Source: Caldibacillus thermoamylovorans (lineage in GTDB: Bacteria; Bacillota; Bacilli; Bacillales; Caldibacillaceae). Taken from it: a stretch of 42,730 bases of DNA. This document shows positions 17,502 through 25,924 of the stretch, in pieces; position 1 is the stretch's first letter; every line of letters starts with the position of its first letter. Position numbers and translations under genes: made by a program. The stretch covers positions 1 to 42,730 of the forward strand of contig NZ_CCRF01000105.1 of NCBI RefSeq assembly GCF_000751775.1, read 5' to 3'. The notes below the pieces were generated by a model that was not told where the DNA came from, did not search any database, and was given only the letters and a program-made list of their open reading frames with translations.

Positions 17502-17577
17502 AGTGTATCACTTTTCTGTAAAAAGTCAATGTAAAATACGAATAAATTAGTACATATAACTTATTAATGTTCGTAAA
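17502..17577 (-). promoter_or_regulatory. purA promoter and PurR operator (PurBox pair)
   Basis: On the minus strand TTGACT (17524-17529), 16 bases and TACACT (17502-17507) form a sigma-A promoter. Upstream are two inverted PurBox-like elements, TACGAACATTAA and TACGAATAAATT, with the CGAA cores at 17539-17542 and (as TTCG) 17570-17573. The 27 bases between the cores equal the spacing of tandem PurBoxes bound by B. subtilis PurR, a repressor relieved by PRPP. Confidence 0.75.
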
Positions 17578-17664
17578 AAAGGCGATAATCCTTAAAAAGC
17601 GCCGATTGACCCGATCTGGATTATAAAACTTGTTTAAAAGATGATTTCCTGGATTTTTTTGTAT
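17578..17664. other. Short non-coding interval between purA operator and dnaC terminator
   Basis: Contains a weak GGCG/CGCC hairpin near 17581-17604. No gene is visible. Confidence 0.3.
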
Positions 17665-17694
17665 AAAAAAGGGAGCCTGAATTTTTAAGCTCCC
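17665..17694 (-). terminator. dnaC terminator overlapping its stop codon
   Basis: GGGAGC and GCTCCC pair around a 12-base loop and are followed on the minus strand by TTTTTT. The 5' arm lies in the last codons of dnaC (PPGA) and its stop. Confidence 0.8.
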
Positions 17695-19049
17695 GGTGGA
17701 ATGGCTGTTTCATCAAATCGCCTTTCTAAATTAACAAATTTATTAAATTCTTTTGCGAACGCCAATTGTACCGTACCGACCGGACCATTCCGCTGCTTTG
17801 CAATAATAATCTCAATTATATTTTTGTTCTCCGATTCTTTATCATAGTAATCTTCACGGTATAAAAAGGCAACGATATCAGCATCCTGCTCAATACTTCC
17901 TGATTCCCGAATATCTGACATCATCGGTCGTTTATCTTGGCGTTGTTCAACGCTACGGGACAGCTGTGACAAGGCAATGACCGGTACTTCCAATTCACGG
18001 GCGAGAGCTTTCAATGAACGGGATATTTCAGATACTTCTTGTTGTCTGTTATCCGAACGTCTGCCACTTCCTTGAATTAATTGCAAATAGTCAATAACGA
18101 TCATTCCTAAACCTTGTTCCTGTTTTAGGCGACGGCATTTGGCACGAATTTCTTGAACACGAATTCCGGGCGTATCATCAATATAAATACCGGCATTTGA
18201 TAAACTTCCCATTGCCATCGTTAGTTTTTTCCAATCCTCATCGGTTAATGCTCCTGTACGCAAATTTTGTGCATTAATATTCCCTTCAGCACACAACATC
18301 CGCATGACAAGCTGTTCTGCCCCCATCTCAAGGGAGAAGATCGCCACATTTTCATCTGTTTTAGTCGCCACATTTTGAGCAATATTCAAGGCGAAAGCGG
18401 TTTTCCCTACAGATGGACGTGCAGCGACAATGATTAAGTCATTGCGTTGAAATCCTGCAGTCATTCGGTCAAGATCATTAAAACCGGTTGGGATCCCGGT
18501 AATCTCCCCTTTTCTACTGTGGAGTTGCTCAATATGATCATAGGTCTTTACCAAGACATCTTTAATATTTTGGAAAGCTCCGGTATTTTTGCGGTTCGCT
18601 ACTTCAAGTATCCGCTTTTCTGCTTCCGATAAAAGAATTTCTACCTCATCTTCACGTGTATAACCTTCTTGCGCGATTTCACTGGCGGTTCGAATAAGAC
18701 GACGTAATAAAGATTTTTCCTCAACAATGTGAACATAATATTCAATATTGGCAGCAGTCGGTACCGAATTTGCCAATTCCATCAAATAAGAAATACCACC
18801 TACATTTTCCAATTGATTGGAAGCTGCTAATTCCTCGGATACCGTTACAACATCTACAGGTTTGCCCAGATCATTTAATTTCAACATAACGGAAAATATT
18901 CGTTGGTGAGCACTTCGGTAAAAATCTTCCGGTATTAAATTTTCAGAGGCAAAAATCAAACTCTCAGGTTCTATAAAAATAGCACCTAAGACAGCTTGTT
19001 CTGCTTCAATATTTTGAGGAGGAGTTCGATCGATTAACAAATCATTCAT
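17685..19049 (-). CDS. dnaC: Replicative DNA helicase (DnaB family; B. subtilis DnaC)
   Basis: The hexameric 5'-3' helicase of the replication fork, loaded by DnaI with DnaB/DnaD in Bacillus. The 454 residues equal the B. subtilis length. The N-terminal primase-interaction domain (about 1-150) and the RecA-like domain with Walker A ARPSVGKTAF, the Walker B-like IVIDYLQLI and the DIRESGSIEQDADI segment are intact. I use the ATG at 19047-19049 (MNDLLIDRTPPQNIEAEQA). A TTG four codons earlier directly abuts the GGAGGT signal and is too close. In B. subtilis rplI is immediately upstream; here 430 bases of non-coding DNA intervene. Confidence 0.96.
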   Translation of the reverse strand: MNDLLIDRTPPQNIEAEQAVLGAIFIEPESLIFASENLIPEDFYRSAHQRIFSVMLKLNDLGKPVDVVTVSEELAASNQLENVGGISYLMELANSVPTAANIEYYVHIVEEKSLLRRLIRTASEIAQEGYTREDEVEILLSEAEKRILEVANRKNTGAFQNIKDVLVKTYDHIEQLHSRKGEITGIPTGFNDLDRMTAGFQRNDLIIVAARPSVGKTAFALNIAQNVATKTDENVAIFSLEMGAEQLVMRMLCAEGNINAQNLRTGALTDEDWKKLTMAMGSLSNAGIYIDDTPGIRVQEIRAKCRRLKQEQGLGMIVIDYLQLIQGSGRRSDNRQQEVSEISRSLKALARELEVPVIALSQLSRSVEQRQDKRPMMSDIRESGSIEQDADIVAFLYREDYYDKESENKNIIEIIIAKQRNGPVGTVQLAFAKEFNKFVNLERRFDETAIPPGA

Positions 19050-19481
19050 TTGCTTTTTCAAACCTCCAAATATTGTTGTTTTTAATTTTGGGAAAGAACG
19101 AATTCCTTCCGACCAAGGATGCCAATGGACGACGTTGAAAATTTTAGACTGAAATTATATGTGCACAAAGAAGCTTGTCCATGTTCCTTTTGATACGTAC
19201 AAAACAACAAGGATACGAACTTATGGCATTCGTCATTTTGAAGTAAGCTTACCTCTAATCTTTTTTCATGACCGAATTACTGTTAAATTCTTTTTTCATG
19301 ATTAAGATCCTGGTTTCAAATAGAAATAGGCTGCTCAATACAACCTCATTGTATAGGTTACTACTTAAAGGTCTGAGTCTTGAGACAGCCGTAATATTTT
19401 CTTATATCATTTTATCATGACCGTTTTTTGATTTCGATGGAAAAATTTATTCTGTATGACGTAAATCAATTTATTCTTATA
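19050..19481. other. 432-bp non-coding interval between rplI and dnaC
   Basis: No gene is supported. A segment at 19329-19390 is bounded by GGCTGCTCAA and TTGAGACAGCC, an imperfect inverted repeat resembling insertion-sequence ends. The motif TCTTTTTTCATGA occurs twice 33 bases apart near 19260-19305. The interval separates genes normally adjacent and may hold the debris of a small element plus a secondary dnaC promoter. Confidence 0.4.
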
Positions 19482-19931
19482 TTAATTTTCATCTTTTACA
19501 TGGACGGTTAATGTACCTTGAACCTCCGGATGTAATTTAACTGGGACTTTGGTAAATCCAAGAGCACGAATGGCATCTTCCAATTCAATTTTCCGTTTAT
19601 CTAATTTTATACCATGTTGCTTTTGTAGTTGTTCCGCAATTTGTTTTGATGTAACCGAACCAAAAAGTCGACCACCTTCACCAGACTTTGCGCCAATTTC
19701 AACAGTTAATTTCCCTAATTTTTCCTTCAGTTGCTTGGCTTCTTCCAACTCTTTCTGTGCTTCTTTTTCTTCCTTCCGTTTTTTCGCTTCAAGAGATTTT
19801 ATATTTGCCGGCGTCGCTTCGATGGCGTAACCATTTTTGATTAAAAAATTTTGTGCATAACCGTCAGCCACGTTTTTGATATCACCTTTATTGCCTTTCC
19901 CTTTTACATCTTTTAGAAAAATAACTTTCAT
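19482..19931 (-). CDS. rplI: 50S ribosomal protein L9
   Basis: L9 binds 23S rRNA at the base of the L1 stalk and helps maintain reading frame. The 149 residues show the N-terminal RNA-binding domain ([21 protein letters not shown] with the NFLIKNGYA stretch), a long lysine- and glutamate-rich connecting helix (about 42-75) and the C-terminal domain ([16 protein letters not shown]). The ATG overlaps the end of gdpP by four bases (ATGA), indicating translational coupling. The gdpP-rplI pair is conserved in Bacillus. Confidence 0.97.
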   Translation of the reverse strand: MKVIFLKDVKGKGNKGDIKNVADGYAQNFLIKNGYAIEATPANIKSLEAKKRKEEKEAQKELEEAKQLKEKLGKLTVEIGAKSGEGGRLFGSVTSKQIAEQLQKQHGIKLDKRKIELEDAIRALGFTKVPVKLHPEVQGTLTVHVKDEN

Positions 19932-21898
19932 GATTGATTCCCTCCTTCTAAATAACTATCAATCACTGCTTTCAGTTGTATTTCGGCTTCATTTATTGTT
20001 ATATCCCTCAATTGTGTAGCGGCATTGGTCAGGTGGCCTCCTCCTTCCAGCTGTTCCATAATAATTTGTACATTTATTTTTCCTAAGGAGCGTGCACTAA
20101 TACCAACCATGTCATCCGGTCTTTTTGAGATAACAAAGGAAGCCTCTACATTTTCCATCGCTAATAATAAATCTGCCGTTTGGGCGATAAGAACATTGTT
20201 GTAAGATTCGGATGGTTCTCCTTTTGTAATCGCAATTCCTTCTTTATAAAATTCTACTTTTTCAACAAGTTTTGCCCGCTTGATAAAAGTATCTAAATCT
20301 TCACGTAAAAACTTTTGGACTAAAACCGTATCAGCGCCCTTTGCTCTTAAATATGAAGCTGCATCAAATGTTCTTGAACCGGTACGTAGAGTAAAGCTTT
20401 TTGTATCGACAATAATTCCTGCAAGTAATGCAGTCGCTTCAAGAATATCAATTTTCCGATTCGGTTGATATTGAAGCAGTTCTGTTACTAATTCAGATGT
20501 TGATGAAGCATATGGTTCCATATAGACAAGCAAAGGATTTTGGACAAATTCTTCACTGCGGCGATGATGATCAATGACAACAATTCGCTCGCAACGATTG
20601 ACTAATTTTTCTTCAATAACTAAGGATGGTTTATGAGTGTCAACTATCACTAGCAAGGCATTTGTCATATTTATTTCTAATGCTTCTTGCGGTGAAATAA
20701 AATGACTGTAGATATCCGTCTTTTGCTTCACCTCACTGAGCAATTTCCTTACTCCGGAATCAATTTCTTGCTCATTTAGTATAACATAAGATTCTCTTTG
20801 ATTCATTTGGGCAATTTTTAATATACCAATCGCTGCACCAACTGCATCCATATCCGGATATTTATGGCCCATAATAAAAATTCTGTCGCTATCCTGAATC
20901 AGTTCACTTAATGCATGAGAAATAACTCTCGCCCGTACCCGGGTTCGTTTCTCCATCGGATTTGTTTTTCCACCGTAAAATTTTATTTTTCCGTTTGGGA
21001 GTTTTATGGCTGCCTGATCACCACCACGTCCCAACGCCAAATCAAGACTTGATTGTGCATAGCTGCCAAGTTCCGGAAGCGAGGAACTCCCTGCACCGAC
21101 ACCAATACTTAATGTTAGCGGTAAATTATTTTTTGCCGTCATTTCCCGGATATTATCTAGAATTGAAAACTTTCCTTTTTCTAACACTGCTAATATTTTT
21201 TCATTAAAAAATGCGATAAATCGATCTCCGGAAACTCTTTTTAAATAAATCCCATACTGACTTGCCCATTCGTTCAACAAAGAAGTAACCCGGCTGTTTA
21301 AGCTCCCCCTTGCTAAATCATCCATTCCTTGTGTAACTTCATCATAATTATCTAAAAATATGATGGCAATCACTGGCTGTTCCTCTTCATACTTTTGTTC
21401 AATTAATGCTTGTTCCGTAATATCAAAAAAATAAAGTAGTTTTTCTTCTCTTTTATAGAAAACACGATACTTCCGCTCATGGAGTGTAATAATTTTTCTC
21501 TCATTTTCTTGGATCATCATTTGTATAAGTTCATCCGCAATATCATAAACCGACGTACCGATCAGAGATTCTTCTTGGAAAACAGATAACATGTAAGGAT
21601 TTGCCCATTCGATCGTGTATTCTTCATCAACCAGCAAAATTCCAATTGGCATTTGTAATAAAGCCTCTTCGCCAACCTTTTCTACGCGATGGGAAAGAAG
21701 TGATATATAGTGATCTACTTCTTTTTGAAATTTTACACTTTGTTTTATTAATAAATAAAAAAAATAAAGCAAGATTATTATTGATATTGCACTTAACCAC
21801 CAATTATAGATAGCAAGGATTAATAATAACAGGAATATGACAGAAAAAAATCCTATCAATATTTTTTTCATTCCGTTTGTTTGCAAAAAGATTGGCAT
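19928..21898 (-). CDS. gdpP: Cyclic-di-AMP phosphodiesterase GdpP
   Basis: GdpP (YybT) hydrolyses c-di-AMP to pApA and so affects osmotic and cell-wall homeostasis. The 656 residues comprise two N-terminal membrane helices (about 10-50), a PAS domain (about 75-150), a degenerate GGDEF domain (about 165-295, with SGDRF where active cyclases have GGDEF) and a DHH/DHHA1 phosphodiesterase module. That module carries [25 protein letters not shown] and the C-terminal GGGH. The ATG at 21896-21898 has GGAG nine bases upstream; a TTG three codons earlier is less likely. It is cotranscribed with rplI downstream and probably yybS upstream. Confidence 0.95.
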   Translation of the reverse strand: MPIFLQTNGMKKILIGFFSVIFLLLLILAIYNWWLSAISIIILLYFFYLLIKQSVKFQKEVDHYISLLSHRVEKVGEEALLQMPIGILLVDEEYTIEWANPYMLSVFQEESLIGTSVYDIADELIQMMIQENERKIITLHERKYRVFYKREEKLLYFFDITEQALIEQKYEEEQPVIAIIFLDNYDEVTQGMDDLARGSLNSRVTSLLNEWASQYGIYLKRVSGDRFIAFFNEKILAVLEKGKFSILDNIREMTAKNNLPLTLSIGVGAGSSSLPELGSYAQSSLDLALGRGGDQAAIKLPNGKIKFYGGKTNPMEKRTRVRARVISHALSELIQDSDRIFIMGHKYPDMDAVGAAIGILKIAQMNQRESYVILNEQEIDSGVRKLLSEVKQKTDIYSHFISPQEALEINMTNALLVIVDTHKPSLVIEEKLVNRCERIVVIDHHRRSEEFVQNPLLVYMEPYASSTSELVTELLQYQPNRKIDILEATALLAGIIVDTKSFTLRTGSRTFDAASYLRAKGADTVLVQKFLREDLDTFIKRAKLVEKVEFYKEGIAITKGEPSESYNNVLIAQTADLLLAMENVEASFVISKRPDDMVGISARSLGKINVQIIMEQLEGGGHLTNAATQLRDITINEAEIQLKAVIDSYLEGGNQS

Positions 21899-21963
21899 AC
21901 GCTCCAACTCCTAAATTTTTAAAAACTAAGTGGAACTTTAAAACTGAATGCTTGAAACTTCTA

Positions 21964-22890
21964 TTATTGTATCCGTTTACGTAATTCAAATCCTAAATCA
22001 ATAATACCTAATATTTTGGCTAATTGATTAAAGACCGGATTCAGCATAATAAATACTGATACAACAATAGCCCATGCTTTATGTATCCGTTTTTTATAAC
22101 AATAGTCAAAAATAAATGTAATTGCCTGTAGGACAAATAGTATATCAATCAAATACAATAAATTTATAAATACATTATACAAAAAAGTACCTTTCTCTGC
22201 CTCAACTATAAAAGATAAAAAAGTAGTTATTAAAAAATACCATATTAAACTTTTCGGTAATGTGATTTCCCTGAATGGTTTTGCAGCTTTTACATGAATT
22301 CCAAACCTTTTTAAAATCGGATAGGAAATGAACTGGATAATCAAAACAATTAAAGCCGATGACAAAATTAATAATGAAGGAAGTAAAGATATGATTAAAT
22401 CATAAGCCTCGGTCAATTGTTCTTTGATTTGATCCGTATTTTCCCCCATATAATTAAACATAGAAATGGTTTGATCCATCACTTCTTTAAATATAGTTTG
22501 TGCTTTCTTTATGAAGTTCATATCGAATAATGTCGCGGATATAATATAAACAACGACAACGCTACATAATAAAGCCAAAGTGGATGTTGAAAAAGTGATC
22601 AGTGCTTCTCTTTGATGATAAATATTCCAACCTAACACGAAACCAACAAAACCAAATAGAAAAGGGATCGGTAAAGCAATCCAACTTCCAACTATAAATG
22701 TTAAAATGACCGAAGCTGTAAAAAACAGCAAACCGGCTTTCCAATTATATTTTGCCGTATAATAAAGGAAAGGGAACGGCAATACAAAAGTGAATAGTCC
22801 ACCAAAAAAAGGTAAATATAAAAACATAAGTAAAATAATGATATAAATCGCTAAACTTATTGCCCCTTCAGTTAACTCCTTTGCTTTCAC
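21964..22890 (-). CDS. yybS: YybS family membrane protein (DUF2232)
   Basis: A 308-residue protein with about eight hydrophobic segments and no catalytic motif I can name. It starts MKAKELTEGAISLAIYIIILL. Length, topology and position between rpsR and gdpP fit YybS, the DUF2232 family, whose role is unknown; some members resemble ECF-type S components in topology. It ends 66 bases before gdpP and is likely in the same transcript. The ATG at 22890 is preceded by AAAGAGGTG. Confidence 0.85.
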   Translation of the reverse strand: MKAKELTEGAISLAIYIIILLMFLYLPFFGGLFTFVLPFPFLYYTAKYNWKAGLLFFTASVILTFIVGSWIALPIPFLFGFVGFVLGWNIYHQREALITFSTSTLALLCSVVVVYIISATLFDMNFIKKAQTIFKEVMDQTISMFNYMGENTDQIKEQLTEAYDLIISLLPSLLILSSALIVLIIQFISYPILKRFGIHVKAAKPFREITLPKSLIWYFLITTFLSFIVEAEKGTFLYNVFINLLYLIDILFVLQAITFIFDYCYKKRIHKAWAIVVSVFIMLNPVFNQLAKILGIIDLGFELRKRIQ

Positions 22891-23185
22891 CTAAACACCT
22901 CTTTACGAATCGCTGATATAGTAACTCAGTTAGTTGCGGGCTTATCTGATTTCCCTATAAAGCATTATAGCTACATAGGTTAATACCCTAGTCTGACTTG
23001 AAGCAAGTGGCGATTTGCTTATTACCTATATAATTTTTAAATTAAAAACAATAATATTTTAGAAAGAACCCGGCTGACTCTCGCACCAACAATTGTATTA
23101 CTCGTGTTTTTTTACATATTATATAAAAATATATATATTTATTTTAACGATAATTACCTTCTCCTTCAACTAAACTTGTATAAGA
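22891..23185. other. Non-coding interval between rpsR and yybS
   Basis: About 300 AT-rich bases with no supported gene. It includes an almost pure A/T run near 23115-23150. The promoter for yybS-gdpP-rplI should lie here. Confidence 0.35.
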
Positions 23186-23215
23186 AAAGCGGCAAAGGTT
23201 CATCTTTGCCGCTTT
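23186..23215 (-). terminator. Terminator of the rpsF-ssb-rpsR operon
   Basis: AAAGCGGCAAAG and CTTTGCCGCTTT form a perfect 12-bp stem with a 6-base loop, 19 bases after the rpsR stop, followed on the minus strand by TTTTC. Confidence 0.85.
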
Positions 23216-23234
23216 AAGTATCATTACTTCTATT

Positions 23235-23477
23235 TTATTTATCTTCCGCAACATAAGGAAGTAATGCAACTTGACGTGCCCGCTTAATTGCTTTTGTAAG
23301 CATGCGTTGATATTTTGCACTCGTTCCTGTTACACGACGAGGCAATATTTTTCCACGTTCAGAAATAAATTTTTTCAACAAATCAACATCTTTGTAATCG
23401 ATGTGAGTGATTCCGTTCGCAGTAAAATAACATACTTTCCGACGTTTACCGCGACCTTTTCTGCCACCAGCAGCCAT
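23235..23477 (-). CDS. rpsR: 30S ribosomal protein S18
   Basis: The 80-residue S18 forms a heterodimer with S6 on the platform of the 30S subunit. It has a basic N-terminus ([15 protein letters not shown]), the [18 protein letters not shown] helix and [14 protein letters not shown], all characteristic. There is a single cysteine (C16), so this is not the four-cysteine zinc form. It is the third gene of rpsF-ssb-rpsR. The start codon at 23477 has GGAG upstream. Confidence 0.98.
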   Translation of the reverse strand: MAAGGRKGRGKRRKVCYFTANGITHIDYKDVDLLKKFISERGKILPRRVTGTSAKYQRMLTKAIKRARQVALLPYVAEDK

Positions 23478-23523
23478 TTATAACACTCCTTTCATCATTT
23501 TTTCGCTCAAATTAACTGCCTTA

Positions 23524-24018
23524 TCAAAACGGCAAATCATCATCAGAAATATCAATAGGTTGTCCGTTATCAAAGAACGGATCGTCATTTCCTGCCGGGC
23601 TAGGGTTCTTCGGTTGATTCTGATTGTTAGATCCAAATGGGTTATCATAGCCCGAATATCCTCCCGCCGGAGAACTTTGATATTCCCGATTGGAAGAACT
23701 TTTTGGTTCTAAAAACTGAACACTCTCAGCAACTACTTCTGTTACATAAACTTTTCTTCCGTCTTGGGCTTCATAACTTCTTGTTTGGATACGTCCATCG
23801 ACCCCTGCCAAGCTTCCTTTTTTCAAGTAATTAGCGACATTTTCTGCCGGTTTTCTCCAAACAACACAATTAATAAAATCAGCTTCACGTTCACCTTTTT
23901 GATTCGTAAAAGGACGATTACAAGCCAGTGTAAAAGTTGCAACCGGAACTCCAGTTGGTGTATATCTTAAATCCGGATCTCTCGTTAAGCGGCCAACTAA
24001 TACCACACGATTTAACAT
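23524..24018 (-). CDS. ssb: Single-stranded DNA-binding protein SSB
   Basis: The 164-residue SSB has an N-terminal OB fold (about 1-105: [38 protein letters not shown]), a glycine/proline/asparagine-rich linker and the acidic tip DDDLPF that recruits replication and repair proteins. It is the essential replication SSB (SsbA type) because it lies between rpsF and rpsR. The ATG at 24016-24018 is chosen with GGGGAG nine bases upstream; a TTG three codons earlier is not needed. Confidence 0.97.
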   Translation of the reverse strand: MLNRVVLVGRLTRDPDLRYTPTGVPVATFTLACNRPFTNQKGEREADFINCVVWRKPAENVANYLKKGSLAGVDGRIQTRSYEAQDGRKVYVTEVVAESVQFLEPKSSSNREYQSSPAGGYSGYDNPFGSNNQNQPKNPSPAGNDDPFFDNGQPIDISDDDLPF

Positions 24019-24044
24019 CAGAATCAACTCCCCTTGGACAAGAA

Positions 24045-24060
24045 TGTTTCACGTGAAACA
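24045..24060. other. parS site between ssb and rpsF
   Basis: TGTTTCACGTGAAACA is a perfect 16-bp palindrome that fits the bacterial parS consensus TGTTNCACGTGAAACA, bound by ParB/Spo0J. It lies in a 65-base intergenic space, not in codons, so its conservation is not due to protein sequence. Confidence 0.9.
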
Positions 24061-24083
24061 TTCTCCATTACATATATTAAAAC

Positions 24084-24371
24084 TTATTCGTCTTCTTTAA
24101 CGATTAAATGACGAATAATATCTTCACTTATTTTTGCTAAACGGTCAAATTCTTGAACGGCAGGTGGTTCAGCTGTAAAATTAATAATTTGGTAATAACC
24201 GTCACGATAATCTTCAATTTCATAAGCAAGACGACGTTTACCCCAATCTTTTGTTTCAGTAATTTCAGCACCATTATCTGTCAAAACTTTGTTAAAACGT
24301 TCGACAACCGCTTTTTTTGATTCGTCATCAATATTTGGACGGATGATGTACATAACTTCGTACTTTCTCAT
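24084..24371 (-). CDS. rpsF: 30S ribosomal protein S6
   Basis: S6 binds S18 and the central domain of 16S rRNA. The 95 residues start [17 protein letters not shown] and contain the typical [17 protein letters not shown] and ENLRHLIV-like C-terminus ([13 protein letters not shown]). The ATG at 24369-24371 follows GGAGGTG with seven bases between; a GTG one codon earlier is less likely. It heads the rpsF-ssb-rpsR operon, with a promoter and a structured leader just upstream. Confidence 0.97.
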   Translation of the reverse strand: MRKYEVMYIIRPNIDDESKKAVVERFNKVLTDNGAEITETKDWGKRRLAYEIEDYRDGYYQIINFTAEPPAVQEFDRLAKISEDIIRHLIVKEDE

Positions 24372-24391
24372 CACTATTCACCTCCTTTTGG

Positions 24392-24419
24392 ACTTAAACG
24401 GCTCAAAAATTTGAGCAAG
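24392..24419 (-). ncRNA. Candidate S6:S18-binding leader RNA of rpsF
   Basis: The rpsF 5' leader on the minus strand contains GCTCAAA paired with TTTGAGC, directly followed by CCG (24399-24401 in complement), inside an outer CTT/AAG pair. A stem with a CCG trinucleotide bulge is the known S6:S18 autoregulatory motif upstream of rpsF in many bacteria. Position and CCG fit; I could not check covariation. Confidence 0.55.
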
Positions 24420-24447
24420 GAGCAATCTTCATTACTCACGATTCATA

Positions 24448-24476
24448 ATTATAACACAGCCTAGACAATTCTGCAA
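24448..24476 (-). promoter_or_regulatory. rpsF promoter
   Basis: TTGCAG (24471-24476), 17 bases, TATAAT (24448-24453) on the minus strand. It places the transcription start near 24441, about 70 bases ahead of the rpsF ATG, leaving room for the leader hairpin. Confidence 0.7.
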
Positions 24477-24510
24477 TGAACTGTTGAAAATTTTCATTAA
24501 TCGAAGGGAA

Positions 24511-24626
24511 GGGGCTGTCCATTTTGACTTTTATAAATTTAAAACCCAAGAATGTTGAAATAACCGCATTCTTGGGTTTTACTTTTTATCTGTTTAGTCA
24601 TTGAAAGCTACTTTTTAAACAGCCCA
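24511..24626. mobile_element. IS-like 116-bp inverted-repeat fragment
   Basis: The segment begins GGGGCTGTCC and ends ACAGCCC, so GGGCTGT is inverted at both ends (24512-24518 and 24619-24625). Such GGGCTGT-type termini are common in Bacillus insertion sequences. No transposase is present. It lies exactly where the conserved rpsF side meets the aco operon and includes a strong terminator. MITE or IS relic is an inference. Confidence 0.4.
24541..24580 (-). terminator. aco operon terminator (bidirectional)
   Basis: AAAACCCAAGAATG and CATTCTTGGGTTTT make a perfect 14-bp stem with a 12-base loop about 90 bases beyond the acoC stop. A T-run follows on both strands. Confidence 0.75.
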
Positions 24627-24666
24627 AACCATGGCCTTGGTCAGTACTACTAATGTTCGTATGTTT

Positions 24667-25911
24667 TTATAAAAGAAGTGAATAAGGTTTTTCTATAAAT
24701 GAGACGATTCTCCCTAAAAATTCTGCAGCCGGAGCTCCATCAATTAGTTGGTGATCGAAAGTTAAGCTTAGTGGCAATTCTTTTGTTGTTATGACTTGAC
24801 CGTCGTTATTTAAAGTAAGTTTATCTTGAAGACTTCCCACACCTAAAATACCCGTTTCAGGCGTGTTTAATATTGGTGTAAAATACTCGATGCCACTTTT
24901 CCCTAGATTTGTTATTGTAAAAGTGGAACCGGTAACGAGTTCGCCTGCAAGGCTTCCTTCGCGAGCAGCCTGAGTAACTTTTGTAATGGCACCACTTAAT
25001 TCTTTTAAACTCATTTGATGGGCATTTCTTATAACGGGTACCATTAACCCATCGGATAAAGCGGTCGCTATGCCAAGATGAACTTCATCAAAAGTTTGGA
25101 ATCCATTTGTATCCGGTTCATACCAACTATTCATTTCAGGATACTCTTTTAAAGCAAGGATGACAGCTTTTGAAACGCAAACAGTGAGACTCAGACTTCC
25201 GGCAATTTCTGTATCAGAAAGATGACGCTTTATTTCCTCTTTAAACTTTATAAATGCAGTTAAGTCCGCTTTTCGATGAATGGTCAACTGTGCCGTTTGG
25301 TCAAGACTAGTTTTCATTCGTTTAGCAATGACTTTACGCATACCTGTCAGCCCGGCACCCATGTTTTGGCTAGCTGTACTCTTTGATGAAGCAACTACAT
25401 CGGTGGTAGATGCTACCTCTCTTGTAGCTGAATGCTCATATGCTTCTATATCCCTTTTTGTAATTCGGTTATTCCCACCTGTACCTTTTATAAGAGTGAG
25501 ATCAATATTTTTTTCCTTGGCTAATATTCTTGCTAGCGGACTTGCGAAAATACGTTCACCATTAGATACCAATGGTTTTTTAGCAGACACCGGAACAAGT
25601 TGTTCTTGTACCCTTTGATTTTGTTTTGGTTTTGAGACAGTTTCTTCAGGTTGTTGTGTATCAATTGTTTCTCCTTCTTGAGCCACAATACCGATGGGTT
25701 CCTTAACGTCTGCCTCCTCCCCCTCTGCTACAATTATTTTTACTAAGATCCCGTCAGCAGGAGCTTCGACTTCGGCCGTTAACTTTTCTGAGCTAATGGT
25801 ACAAACGTGTTCTCCCTTTTGAACAGGTTCCCCTTCCTTTTTTATCCATTCATCAACTACTCCACTTGTCATGGTTAACCCTAACTTAGGCATTAAAATT
25901 TCTGTAGACAA
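24667..25911 (-). CDS. acoC: Dihydrolipoamide acetyltransferase (E2), acetoin dehydrogenase type
   Basis: This is the E2 core of a 2-oxoacid/acetoin dehydrogenase complex, passing an acetyl group from lipoyl-lysine to CoA. The protein has 414 residues from the chosen start: one lipoyl domain (about 1-76; lipoylated lysine in SSEKLTAEV), a linker, a peripheral subunit-binding domain (about 118-155: ASPLARILAKEKNIDL...GTGGNNRITKRDIEAY) and the catalytic CAT domain with the FDHQLIDGAPAAEFL active site. A TTG at 25909-25911 has AAGGTG nine bases upstream; the two GTG codons just before it overlap that signal. It follows acoB almost directly and is the last gene of the operon. Confidence 0.85.
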   Translation of the reverse strand: MSTEILMPKLGLTMTSGVVDEWIKKEGEPVQKGEHVCTISSEKLTAEVEAPADGILVKIIVAEGEEADVKEPIGIVAQEGETIDTQQPEETVSKPKQNQRVQEQLVPVSAKKPLVSNGERIFASPLARILAKEKNIDLTLIKGTGGNNRITKRDIEAYEHSATREVASTTDVVASSKSTASQNMGAGLTGMRKVIAKRMKTSLDQTAQLTIHRKADLTAFIKFKEEIKRHLSDTEIAGSLSLTVCVSKAVILALKEYPEMNSWYEPDTNGFQTFDEVHLGIATALSDGLMVPVIRNAHQMSLKELSGAITKVTQAAREGSLAGELVTGSTFTITNLGKSGIEYFTPILNTPETGILGVGSLQDKLTLNNDGQVITTKELPLSLTFDHQLIDGAPAAEFLGRIVSFIEKPYSLLL

Positions 25912-25924
25912 TTTGTTCACCACC

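Noticed and set aside
18648-18663. Further CACGTG-centred sequences (also near 11644, 31069 and 42230) considered as parS sites
   Set aside because: Each has several mismatches to TGTTNCACGTGAAACA outside the central hexamer.
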